From Planctomycetaceae bacterium (GTDB lineage Bacteria > Planctomycetota > UBA1135 > GCA-002686595): a stretch of DNA of 64,000 nucleotides. The stretch lies in contig WYBT01000049.1 of the NCBI GenBank assembly GCA_011525785.1, forward strand, positions 1 to 64,000, in the 5' to 3' direction. The position numbers and the translations under genes were made by a program. This document shows, piece by piece, positions 9,073 to 18,724 of this stretch. The stretch's first letter is position 1. The number at the start of each line of letters is the position of its first letter. Below the pieces are notes generated by a model. That model did not search any database and had not been told where the DNA came from. It saw only the letters and a list, made by a program, of their open reading frames with translations.

Positions 9073-10122
9073 TCAGCGCAGCTTCTCCCAGTACTCGGCG
9101 GGCATGTCGTGCGCGATCTTCAGCGCGCCGTTCGCGCCGCCGTACATCGACTCCTGGACCTTCAATACCTTGCCGCCGCCCAGCCGCTCGTGCATCTGGC
9201 GCTCGATTTCGGCGTCCAAGCCCGTGATCTGACTGCCGCCGCCGCCCAGCAGCACACGGTTCTTGAGCCGGTCCTGGAACTCGGGGTCGAAGGTCCCGAT
9301 CAACTCGCCCAGCGCGTCGACCATGGGCGGCACGATCGAGCGGCAGGCCTGTCGCACGAGCGCGGTGATGTCGAACGGCGTGGGCTTGCCCTTGACGGGG
9401 AAGTTCACCACCACGGCCGGCATGTTGTCGGCCACGTTGGAGTACTTCTCCTTGATCGCCTTGATCATCTGGATCGAGAACTGCGCCTCGGGGTGCTTCT
9501 CGCGGATCAGCGCCGCGAGCGTCTCGTCGATGTGATCGCCCGCGAAGGTGTTGGTGATCTGGTCGGCGTCCTCGGGCATCGTGCCGTGCATGCGGCACAG
9601 GTCGGTCGTGCCCGCGCCGATGTCGATCACCAGCGTGTCGTCGAGCATGTCGAGCCCGTAGGCCACCGAGAAGGGCTCCGAGCACAGCATCACGCTGTCG
9701 ACGTGCTCGCGCGCGGCCTTCAAGATCGCCTCCTTGTTGTTGATCGAGGCCTGCGCCGGCGCGCCGATCACGGCGTAGATCAGCTCGTCGCGGCGCGGGC
9801 GCGCGCGGCGGATGATCTCGCCGATCAGGTCCGCGGCGGCCTTGAGGTTCTTCTCGGAGTCCTTGTCGCTGCGGATCACGCCGTGTGCGAGCGGACGGTA
9901 GAAGTCCAGGCTCAGACGCTTCTCGGACGCCTCGTCTCCGAACAGGACGTCCTTCTGCAGCAGCTTGCGCGCCACCACGTCCTTGGGATAGCCGACGTAG
10001 GAAGCGACCGTCTCGCGCACGCCGTTCGAGGCGCTGACCGAGGTGCGCGACGTGCCCAGGTCGATGCCCAGGTAGAGGACGCCTTGATCCTTGTTGGTCT
10101 CTTCCGAACTTTGCTTGGCCAT
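9073..10122 (-). CDS. MamK-like bacterial actin
   Basis: 349 residues with the actin-fold signatures in order: phosphate-1 GIDLGTSRTS (about 19-28), VVGYPKDV-type segment (SYVGYPKDVVARKLL), phosphate-2 VIDIGAGTTDL (about 166-176) and adenosine motif LLGGGGSQITGL (about 294-305). The N-terminal third and the ending (GANGALKIAHDMPAEYWEKL) resemble MamK, the magnetosome-aligning filament protein, more closely than MreB or DnaK; this is recognition from memory, not a search. No magnetosome genes are in the window. It probably forms ATP-dependent cytoplasmic filaments for positioning or cell shape. It follows the GGDEF-like gene by 53 bases on the same strand, which suggests one transcript. Confidence 0.85.
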   Translation of the reverse strand: MAKQSSEETNKDQGVLYLGIDLGTSRTSVSASNGVRETVASYVGYPKDVVARKLLQKDVLFGDEASEKRLSLDFYRPLAHGVIRSDKDSEKNLKAAADLIGEIIRRARPRRDELIYAVIGAPAQASINNKEAILKAAREHVDSVMLCSEPFSVAYGLDMLDDTLVIDIGAGTTDLCRMHGTMPEDADQITNTFAGDHIDETLAALIREKHPEAQFSIQMIKAIKEKYSNVADNMPAVVVNFPVKGKPTPFDITALVRQACRSIVPPMVDALGELIGTFDPEFQDRLKNRVLLGGGGSQITGLDAEIERQMHERLGGGKVLKVQESMYGGANGALKIAHDMPAEYWEKLR

Positions 10123-10175
10123 GTGGGATGCGGAGTTTCGCTCGTGTTGAAAGTGCGGGGCTATCCGGCGCGTCT

Positions 10176-11264
10176 TCAGGCGCCGCCGCCTTGGTCGGGG
10201 ACGATCTGCTTACGCAATTCGAGGTTCGCTTGGAAGATCTTCGACATGAGCTCCTTCTTGAGCTCCTGCTGGACGTCGTCCGCGGACAGGCCCTGGACGT
10301 TGCGGTACAGCGATGCGACGCCGGGGTCGACGTTCTTGGCCGCCAGGGCGCGCTTGAGCTCGCTCTCGGTCATGCCGAGCGAGTGCGTGAGCTTCTGGAT
10401 GCGCCGCTCCAGCGTATCGATCTGACGGCGATGTTCGTCCTGGCGCTCGCCCAGGGCGCGCTCCAGTTCGGCCTTCATCTCGCGCAGCGCGCTCGCGACC
10501 ACTTCCTGCTGGATGCGCGCGAGCAACTCGCCGTCGTCGGCGCCGACGCCGAGCAATTCGCGAATCTTGGCGCCCAGCAGCGGACCCGTCTGGCTCGCGT
10601 CGTCCAGCGCAGGTGCGGGCGGCGTCTCGTTGACGGCGGCCGCCGCAGCGCGCCGCGCGGGCGGCTCCGCCGGCATCGGCGCGGCCGGTTGCGCGCGCTC
10701 GCTCTCGCGCTGCTCCTTGCGTCGACGCTGTTCGAAGTGCTCGTACAGATCGCTGTGGACGTAGCGGTTGCCGCCGCTCTCGAGCGCGACCTTGAGGCCG
10801 CCCTCGGCCACCTCGAGCAGCGTGTCGAAGGCCAGCTCCATGCGCCCCGACTGGTTGTGCGCGCCGCCGATCGAAACCGTCACGCGCGCCGTCCGGCTGC
10901 CGACCTCGAAGTTCATCGCGCGCACGCCGTCGATCAAGCGCCGCGCGAGCACCGAGGCGCCTTCGGCCGGCGTGTGCGGGGTCAGGATCAGCAGCCGATC
11001 GTCGAGCAGGCAACCCAGGGCGTCGCTGGCGCGCGTTCCGCCGCGCACCAGGCCCGCCAGGGCGCGCAGCACTTCGTCGCGCAACTCGCGGCCGTACAGA
11101 TCCTGGAGCTGAGCGAGTCGATCGACCGCGATCAGCAGCATCACCAGCGGGTACCCGTGGCGGCGCGCGCGCTCGAACTCGATGCGCATCAGCCGCTGAA
11201 CGTCCTGCGGTGAGAACAGGTCGCGCCCGGAGCCTTTGAACAGGGAGCTCTGAAACGGACTCAT
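10176..11264 (-). CDS. Degenerate GGDEF-domain protein with C-terminal coiled coil
   Basis: 362 residues. About 15-165 has the GGDEF-domain fold pattern (FERARRHGYPLVMLLIAVDRL..., VTVSIGGA). The signature loop, however, reads CLLDDRLLILTP where active cyclases have RxGGDEF, so diguanylate cyclase activity is unlikely. A Pro/Ala-rich linker (about 185-235) leads to a charged helical region (about 250-345) with coiled-coil character. It probably acts as a cytoplasmic binding or scaffold protein, perhaps a partner of the actin-like protein encoded 53 bases downstream; this is inference from position. Confidence 0.75.
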   Translation of the reverse strand: MSPFQSSLFKGSGRDLFSPQDVQRLMRIEFERARRHGYPLVMLLIAVDRLAQLQDLYGRELRDEVLRALAGLVRGGTRASDALGCLLDDRLLILTPHTPAEGASVLARRLIDGVRAMNFEVGSRTARVTVSIGGAHNQSGRMELAFDTLLEVAEGGLKVALESGGNRYVHSDLYEHFEQRRRKEQRESERAQPAAPMPAEPPARRAAAAAVNETPPAPALDDASQTGPLLGAKIRELLGVGADDGELLARIQQEVVASALREMKAELERALGERQDEHRRQIDTLERRIQKLTHSLGMTESELKRALAAKNVDPGVASLYRNVQGLSADDVQQELKKELMSKIFQANLELRKQIVPDQGGGA

Positions 11265-11439
11265 CGACCGGGTTGGGGCGTGCGCAGGTTGCGGTCACGA
11301 GCGCGAAGGCGCTGGACGAATCCGCAGGGTATCCGGGCCGCCGCGCCGTGTCATGGAGGCGCCCCTCGGACCGTCGCCGGCAGCTATCGACGCCGCGTGA
11401 ACGCGCGCTTGAATGGCGCGGGCCGCGGCCGCTGGCGCG

Positions 11440-12285
11440 TCAGTCGAAGGAATCGGGCTGGAAGCTGCGCGCGCGCTCGACCACTTTGTCGAACTCGGCG
11501 CGCTGGAGCCCCAGCAGCTTGTTCGCCAGCGTGGCCAGCTTCTCGAGCGCCGTTTCGAAGGTCGAGCTGCCCGCGCGGTAGGCGATCTGATCGCAGATCG
11601 CGATCACCGCCACGTGCGGATTGGCGACGATCTCGGAGGTCGGGCCGTGGTGGAACTCGATCGCGGCCGCGACCTTGTCGGGCAACTGCCACTGCTGGGC
11701 GAGCAGAGCTCCGACGTCGACGTGCGTGTAGCCCAGCAGCTGCTCCTCGCTCACGTGCACCGCCACCGCCGTGCGACGGGCGTGGCGCACGCACTCGAGG
11801 TACTCCTCGTCGAGCCCCTCGAGCATCACCACCTTGCCCACGTCGTGCAGCAAGCCGCAGGCGTAGAAGTCGTCGGGCGCGAGGCCGGTCCGCTGGTAGC
11901 AGCTCTCCGCCATCGCCTGCGCGATCTGCGCGGTCAGCGTCGAGTGCTGCCAGACCTCGTCCAGGTCGAAGTCGGGGATGTTGCGCAGGTGCTCGTAGCG
12001 CTTGAGGATCGAGACCTGCATGACCACGTTGCGCAGCGCGCGCGCGCCCAGGACCGTGGCCGCCTGCTCGGCGTTGGTCACCTGCTGACTGAGCCCGTAG
12101 TAGCCGCTGTTCGCAAGCCGCAGCACGCGCGCCGTCACGGCCGGATCCTGCGCCACCAGCGCCCCCATCTCCTGGAGGCCCACGTTGGGGTCGTCGATCA
12201 TCGCGTTGATGCGCATGACCACGTCCGGCAGCGAAGGCAGACTGATCTTGTCGCCGAACTGCTGCAGTGCTTGTTGTCGTCCCAT
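11440..12285 (-). CDS. HDOD domain protein
   Basis: 281 residues. An HDOD domain spans about 12-210 (SLPSLPDVVMRI..., VAQDPAVTARVLRLANSGYYG, then LLHDVGKVVMLEG), followed by a helical tail. HDOD proteins are HD-superfamily relatives that generally lack phosphodiesterase activity and act in signalling and regulation. Here HD is present in LLHDVGK, but the full metal-binding set is not obvious. It lies 175 bases upstream of the degenerate GGDEF gene on the same strand. The three-gene grouping HDOD, GGDEF-like, actin-like suggests a signalling-to-cytoskeleton link. Confidence 0.88.
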   Translation of the reverse strand: MGRQQALQQFGDKISLPSLPDVVMRINAMIDDPNVGLQEMGALVAQDPAVTARVLRLANSGYYGLSQQVTNAEQAATVLGARALRNVVMQVSILKRYEHLRNIPDFDLDEVWQHSTLTAQIAQAMAESCYQRTGLAPDDFYACGLLHDVGKVVMLEGLDEEYLECVRHARRTAVAVHVSEEQLLGYTHVDVGALLAQQWQLPDKVAAAIEFHHGPTSEIVANPHVAVIAICDQIAYRAGSSTFETALEKLATLANKLLGLQRAEFDKVVERARSFQPDSFD

Positions 12286-12658
12286 GGGTCGCCCGGCAGG
12301 GGCGCTCTATCGGCTCGACACGCGTTGCAAACTTGAGCGCCGCAGCGAGTCGATCCGCGCGCCGTCCGTGGGAGCGATGCCTGCGGAAGCGGGCGCCGCT
12401 CAGGCCCGGCGAATCCACTCGAGCCGTTCGCGCGGAACAGGCGCCACGCCGGCCAGACAGGCGGCCCGCGCGAAGACCTGCGTCCGTCGCTCGCCGAGCG
12501 GCTCGCGGCGGTCTCAGCACGGGTCGAAGCGCTCGAGGATCCGCAGCGACGGCGCGTACAGGCGGGTGCGACCGCTCTCGAGCTGCACGACGCGTATGCG
12601 GAATTCGGGCCGCCGGCCGCTGCGCGCCCGCGCGTCGCGCGCCGCGGGGCGACGGACG
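12286..12658. other. Gene-free stretch before the HDOD gene
   Basis: This is 373 bases with no gene I can defend. On the minus strand a frame ending at 12514 (…RILERFDPC) looks protein-like for about 45 codons but has no start codon between it and the gene upstream. A plus-strand frame ending near 12677 also looks helical but lacks a start. The HDOD promoter must lie here. Confidence 0.4.
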
Positions 12659-14823
12659 TCAGCGCTCGAGAGGCGTGAGCTCGAACTCGAGCAACGCGAA
12701 TCCGTCCAGCTCGAAGTGCTCGACCTCGATCGCGATGGCGCGGGGCTCGCGCAGCTCCAAACGCGCCTCGTCGCGCGTCGGTGCGTGGTGGGTCCAGTTG
12801 TCGATCACGAGCTCGCCGTCGACACGCACGCGCACGCCGTCGTCGGAGCGCGTCGCGATCGACCAGACTCCCGCGGGCAGCTCGACCCGCGTCGAGGCGA
12901 GCGTGCCGAAGCGCTCGCGCGGCAGCCGCGCCGCCGCCAGCTCCGCGGGAGCACCTGCGAGTTCGCTCGGCCCGCCGTTGCCGTAAGGCAACAGGAGCGA
13001 ACTGCGCTCGAACCACAGCGCGCCCGACTCGAGTTCCTCTCGCCACTTGGCGGCGTCCTCGCGCGGATCGGTCTGCCACGCGGCGACGCCGATGCGCCAG
13101 CGAGACGACAGCAACACTCCGCGGCTCGTCAGCTCGCGCGAAGGCAGCCGCACCTTGAGTTCGTAGGGCGTCGCACGGCCGGGCTTGCGCGCCGAGAGCT
13201 TGTAGCGCGGCGCACCCTCGAACACGTCGGACTGCATGCGCACATCCGGGCCTGCGTCGACCATCATCGCCACTTCAGGGCCCAGCAGCCGGAACACGTG
13301 GGCCTCGCCCTCGTCGGCGGCGCGCCACAGGAGCGGCGAAGCCCAGTCGTAGGGCCCCCACTCGGTGACCAGGATCTTGTCGCGGCCGGCGAGCTGCGCG
13401 CGCGCGCCGACAGCGACGCGCGTTCCGGGCAGCGCGCTCAGGCGCGGGTCTTCGAGCGGCGCCCGCGCGCGCGGCTCCCACTCGCGCTCGAGTCGGCTCT
13501 GCTCGTCGACCTTCGTCGGGGCCTCCGCCGGGCCGTCGAACCAGGCCCGCGCTCCGCCGCGCAGTTCGAGCGCGAGCACGTCGCCGTCGAACGAGTTCGA
13601 GCTCACTTCGTTGTCGAGCGACTGCGCGCCGTTGGCCTTGGCCCAGGGTTTGGCGAGCAAGTCCTTGTCCTCGTCCCACCACAGCTCGACCGCCCGCGCG
13701 TTGCGCGCGAAGCGATTGCCGCTGATGCGCCAGTCGCGCCCGTGCTCGACGGCCACGCCTGCCAGCGCGTTGTCCTCGATCTGGTTGTTCTCCACCAGCG
13801 TGCGCCGCGAGTAGCCGCCCCACACGCCGTAATTGCCGCCCACCAGCTTGTTCGAGTCGAACACGTTGTCGAACGAGAAGGTCAGCTCGATGCCGATGGC
13901 CGGCGCGTAGGAGAAGTCGTTGCCGTGGACGCGGTTGCGATTGCAGCCCAGGCCCTTGTGCTCCACGTTCGCGCCCTCGAGCGCCTCCACGCCCGCGAAG
14001 CCGAAGAAGCCGTCGCCCGAGTGCGTCGCCGAGTTGAACGCAAACAGGTTGTCGCTGCACTGTTCGAAGACCAGGATCCCGGCCGAGTCCTGGCCGCGCG
14101 AGTACACCCCATGGCTGTAGCCGCGCACGCAGAAGTCGAAGCTGTTGTGGTCGACGACGTTGCGGTTCGAGCGGTAGAGCGCCAGGCCCCAGCCCGAGAG
14201 GAAGCTCATGTCGTTGTCGAACACGCGCGAGTCGTCGACGCGCCGCAGGCAGATGCCGTTCTGCCCGCGGCGCGCGGTGTTCAGGCGCAGCGTGACGCGC
14301 TGGCTGTCTTCGACGTAGATCGCCGCGCCGTACTTGTCGAGCCACTGGTTGGCGTCGTTGTCGTGCGGCCAGAGCCAGTCCGAGAGGTCCTCGGCCGCCG
14401 GCGTCGAGCGCAGGCGCTGGCGGAAATTCCCGTCGAAACTGCAGCCTTCGACCGCCAGCCCGTCGGCCCCGCTGGCCCACACGCCGCACTTGAAGCCGCC
14501 GATCTGCGCGCCGCGCAGCGTCACGTTGTCCGCCAGCACGCGCACTGCGATGCCGCGCAACTCGTCGTGCGGCTCCTCGGCGGGCGCGCCCAGGAGCGGC
14601 GTGCGCGTGAAGGCCACGGTCACGCCGTCGGCCACGATGTGCACCACGCCGTCGCCGTTCGCGTCGACGATCGGCTCGCCGCTGGGATCGATCACGCACG
14701 AGCGCTCGATGCGCAGGTCGTCGCGCTCGAGGCGGACGATCTCGGGACGCTCGACAGGGGTCTGCGCGAGCGCCGCGGCGCACGTCATCAGCCCCGCGGA
14801 CACGCCTGCCTGCAAGCGTCGCA

Positions 14824-14824
<1 letters not shown>
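12659..14824 (-). CDS. Secreted parallel beta-helix protein with PA14-like C-terminal domain
   Basis: 721 residues from the ATG at 14824, which overlaps the stop of the HD gene (TGATG) and opens a signal peptide MRRLQAGVSAGLMTCAAALAQ. About 70-350 is a right-handed beta-helix of the NosD/pectate-lyase kind, with many N-x-V/I turns (VVDHNSFDF, NRVHGNDF, VENNQIEDN). The last 130 residues match a PA14-like sandwich (GVWSIATRSDDGVRVRVDGE..., DNWTHH), a fold that often binds glycans. Polysaccharide binding or cleavage in the periplasm or outside is plausible, but catalytic residues are not evident. It is the last gene of a six-gene operon. Confidence 0.82.
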
Positions 14825-15399
<575 letters not shown>

Positions 15400-15437
15400 C
15401 GCAGTGTCCAGCTCCTCGTGGTCGAGACGAGCGCGCC

Positions 15438-17129
15438 TCAGCGCCGGATCAAAACGTCGAACGTGCACGCGCGCCCGCCGGGGCCGCGGCGATAACCGAT
15501 CACGACCTCCGCGCGCGCGTCGCCCGCGAGGTTCGCGCACTCCAGCGCGAACAGCTCGAACTGCGCGGGGTCGCGCAGCGCCAGCGCGCCGTCGGAAGGC
15601 CGTCCGCCGGTGAGCAGGGCGATGCGACGCTGCGCGAAGTTGCCCAGGGCGCCGACCACGCGGTCGACATCCCAGGTGGTGTTCTTGTCGTCGAACAGGA
15701 TCTGGCGCACCTTGCGCTCGGCGCGCGCGCTGGTCTCGTCGCCGGCGCTGCCGCTCCACAGTTCTGCGCGCGTCAAATCCTCGCTGGCGACCAGCACGTC
15801 GCTCCCGCCATCGCCGTCGAGATCGCCGCGCGCGAACACACGGAAGCGCTTCTCGAGTTCCGTGAAGCGCTCGAGGATCTTCTCGGGGTTCTTCACCAGC
15901 CCGACGATGCCGGGCAGTCGCACGGTCAGCTCGTTGGACCACTTCGGCGCGGTCTCGAAGGTCGCGTCGCCCTGGTTGCGGTAACCCAGCGCGCCGATGC
16001 GCACGTCCCACTCGCCGAACAGCCCGCGCAGCAGCGTCGCCAGCGTCGGCACCTGCACCTTGACGAGCAGCAGATCGGGGTGCTGATCGTCGTCGAGTTC
16101 GAGCACCGACAACACCGTGATGTCCTCGGCGGTCTTGAGGATGGCCGCGGGCTCCTTGAACTGCGGACCCTGCGTTCCCCCGCGGAAAACCCACACTTTG
16201 CGCCGGTGGCCGATGACGTAGTCGGGGATCCCGTCGCGGTCCAGGTCGCGACTCGACCAACTGGCGCGGTCGCTGGACGAGAGCACGCCGCCCAGGCGCA
16301 CGCCGCCGGCCTCGGTCGTGTCGCGGAAGATCGACAGGTCGACCTGCACGTCGGGCTCGAGCGGGAACGAGCCATCCGCGCGCTGCAGGTGGAAGGCGCG
16401 GCGCTGCTCCTGCGTCACGAGCAGGTCCGGCCGGCCATCGCCGTTCACGTCGCGCGTCTCCAGGCCCGGGATGGCGAACGAGCTCTCGAGACGGTCGGAG
16501 AGGTTCTCGCCCTCGCGCGCACCCCAGCGCGTGACCTCGACCACCAGCGTCGCCGTCTTGCGGAACGTCGGACGGCCCTGTTCGTCGGCGGGACCTGCGA
16601 GCCACAGCTCGCAGGCGCGCGGCGTCGGCAGCACGATGTCGGGCGCGCCGTCGCGGTTGACGTCCTGCACCATCGTGGTGAGCTGCGGAACACCGACGCG
16701 CAGCGAAAAGCGCGCGCGCGCGATCCAGACGCTGGGCGCGCCTGCGGTCAGCCCTTCGGCCGCGCACGGGAACGCGAGCACGCCCTGCGGTCCGGCCGTG
16801 AGCACATAGCGTCGACCGAACCACTCGCCGCTGTCGACCAGGGTGCGCTCGGGCTGCGCAAAGGTGACCTGCGCTGCGAGCTCGTCGCCCTTGTTCTCGG
16901 CCGGCGCGCGCCACACGGCCGCTTGGCCCTGCGCGCCGAGCACGAGCAACTGCTCGGGCGTCTGTCCGCTGAGCACGCGGTGGCCGACCACTTCGAACTG
17001 CGGCGCGAGCGTGCGGCGCTCGAAGCTCGCGTCCAAGGCCTGGGGCGCGGGCGCTTGGAGCGGCCACGCCAGCAGCGTGGCGGCGCAGGCGCAAACCAGC
17101 GAGAGCACGAGCCAGCGACGCGCGTTCAT
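15438..17129 (-). CDS. Exported FG-GAP/VCBS repeat protein (second of pair)
   Basis: 563 residues. It has an N-terminal signal peptide (MNARRWLVLSLVCACAATLLAW). Repeated calcium-binding-type motifs of FG-GAP/VCBS propellers follow (DVNRDGAPDIVLP, DVNGDGRPDLLV, DLDRDGIPDYVIG, DLDGDGGSDVLVA). A beta-propeller outside the cytoplasmic membrane is the expected fold; the role is likely binding or adhesion. The start overlaps the stop of the preceding FG-GAP gene by ATGA. The pair looks like a tandem duplication that has diverged strongly. Confidence 0.85.
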   Translation of the reverse strand: MNARRWLVLSLVCACAATLLAWPLQAPAPQALDASFERRTLAPQFEVVGHRVLSGQTPEQLLVLGAQGQAAVWRAPAENKGDELAAQVTFAQPERTLVDSGEWFGRRYVLTAGPQGVLAFPCAAEGLTAGAPSVWIARARFSLRVGVPQLTTMVQDVNRDGAPDIVLPTPRACELWLAGPADEQGRPTFRKTATLVVEVTRWGAREGENLSDRLESSFAIPGLETRDVNGDGRPDLLVTQEQRRAFHLQRADGSFPLEPDVQVDLSIFRDTTEAGGVRLGGVLSSSDRASWSSRDLDRDGIPDYVIGHRRKVWVFRGGTQGPQFKEPAAILKTAEDITVLSVLELDDDQHPDLLLVKVQVPTLATLLRGLFGEWDVRIGALGYRNQGDATFETAPKWSNELTVRLPGIVGLVKNPEKILERFTELEKRFRVFARGDLDGDGGSDVLVASEDLTRAELWSGSAGDETSARAERKVRQILFDDKNTTWDVDRVVGALGNFAQRRIALLTGGRPSDGALALRDPAQFELFALECANLAGDARAEVVIGYRRGPGGRACTFDVLIRR

Positions 17130-18724
17130 TTGAAGCTCACGTGCAGCACTTGGGCCGGTTCGAGCACCAACAGGCGCGGCTTGCTCTTCGCGCGCCCGCT
17201 CACCAGCCGCACGTCAGCCTTGGGGTCGAGCGCGAGCGTCCACAGCGGTCGCTCGAGCACGCTCCACGCTCCGCCGCGCGGCGCGGCGCGCACCATCAGC
17301 ACGCGCAGCTCTTCGGGCTTGTCGCGCACGATCAGCTCCGAGAGCCCGTCGCCGGTGAGGTCGCCGCAGAACTCGCTGGTCAACTGGAAGCGCTTGATCG
17401 GGATCGAGTGCCGCCACACCAGGTCGGGCTGGCGCGCGAAGCGCCCGTTTTGGTTGCGGTAGATGTACAGCTCGGCGTCGATCGCCTCGCTCGTCGCGCT
17501 GCGCAACTGGTCGAGCAGGTCCGGACGAACGGCGCGCAGCGTCAGATCGACGCGGCCGTCGCCGTCGAGGTCGCGGAACTGCGGGCTCGAGACGAAGCCG
17601 CCGAACACCATCAGGTCCGCGGGGCGGCCCTTCTCGCCGAACAGCGGCGGGCCCTGCTTGACCGCGGCCTGCGTGAACACCAGCCCCTGTGCGCGCACGT
17701 CTTCGGCGCGCTTGTCGCCCGCGAAGACCATGTAGTCAGCGCGCCGATCGCCGTCGATCTCGAGCAGGTGCGCGCTGTACGACGCGTCGAGCCGCCGCGA
17801 ACGATCGGAGTCGACCGGCAAGCCCAGGCTGAGCTCCGGCGCGCTGGCGAAGCTGCCCGGGGACTGCTGGCGCCACACGTGGAGCCGCTCGACGCTCTGC
17901 GCGAACAGATCGAGCTTGCCGTCGCCGTCCCAGTCGGCCCACTGCGGCATCGGAACGCTCTCGTTGACCTGCACCAGCACGCTCGCGCGCCCGAGTTCCT
18001 CGTCGTCGTCGGCGCTGTCGACTCCGATGCGCACTGACAACTCGCGCGAGTCGCGCCGCCCGCGCACCGACGCGCCCTCGGAGCGGCTGGCGCTGACCCA
18101 CGCGCCCTGCTCGCCCTCGTCGAGCGGCAACTCGAGCGCACTGAGCACGCCGAACGGCGCACCGCTCTCGCGCGGCCGGCGCTGGACGAGCACGCTGTAG
18201 CCCTGCGGGCCGGGCACGACGAGATCCGAGAGGCCGTCGCCGTCGACATCGCGCACCAAGTGCTCGATCAGGAAGGCTTCGTCGGGCTCGGGCAACTGCC
18301 ACAGGAACTCGAGCGTCGCCAGGCGCTCCAGGCGCGCGTCCGCCGGCCCGCTCGGGCGCAGCGAGAAGGCCCCGGTGGCGTTGAACAGCACCAGTTCCGC
18401 GCCGCCGCCCTCGCGCACGTCGCCCACCGCCCAGGCGACCACGTCGGCGGTCAGCGCAACGCGTTCGCCGAGCGCGAAACCCTGTGCGTTCGCACTCCAG
18501 ATCTGCAGTTCGCGCGCGAAGTCCGCGCCGCGCTGATGGGCGGCGACGACCACGTCCTCGCGTCCGTCGCCGTCGATGTCCGCCGTCGTGAGCGCCGTCG
18601 GCCGCCAGCCCGCGGGCAGTTGCAGGCTGCGCACGACGGCGAACTCGCCGGCCTGCGGCGCGAGTGCGCCCAGCGAAGCGAGACTTGCACCCAGCGCCGC
18701 GAAAACGGCCAGCAGCGCGCTCAC
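17126..18724 (-). CDS. Exported FG-GAP/VCBS repeat protein (first of pair)
   Basis: 532 residues starting at the GTG at 18724. I chose this start because it overlaps the upstream stop as GTGA and begins directly in a signal peptide (VSALLAVFAALGASLASLGALA). A longer ATG start at 18775 would add 17 basic residues and overlap the PDZ gene. FG-GAP motifs recur through the protein (DIDGDGREDVVVA, DVDGDGLSDLVVP, DWDGDGKLDLFAQ, DLDGDGRVDLTLR). It is expected to fold as a beta-propeller in the periplasm or on the surface. The partner gene follows with a 4-base overlap. Confidence 0.85.
   Translation of the reverse strand: MSALLAVFAALGASLASLGALAPQAGEFAVVRSLQLPAGWRPTALTTADIDGDGREDVVVAAHQRGADFARELQIWSANAQGFALGERVALTADVVAWAVGDVREGGGAELVLFNATGAFSLRPSGPADARLERLATLEFLWQLPEPDEAFLIEHLVRDVDGDGLSDLVVPGPQGYSVLVQRRPRESGAPFGVLSALELPLDEGEQGAWVSASRSEGASVRGRRDSRELSVRIGVDSADDDEELGRASVLVQVNESVPMPQWADWDGDGKLDLFAQSVERLHVWRQQSPGSFASAPELSLGLPVDSDRSRRLDASYSAHLLEIDGDRRADYMVFAGDKRAEDVRAQGLVFTQAAVKQGPPLFGEKGRPADLMVFGGFVSSPQFRDLDGDGRVDLTLRAVRPDLLDQLRSATSEAIDAELYIYRNQNGRFARQPDLVWRHSIPIKRFQLTSEFCGDLTGDGLSELIVRDKPEELRVLMVRAAPRGGAWSVLERPLWTLALDPKADVRLVSGRAKSKPRLLVLEPAQVLHVSFK

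Noticed and set aside
10176-11264. Active diguanylate cyclase
   Set aside because: The GGDEF signature is replaced by a CLLDD sequence, so catalysis is not expected.
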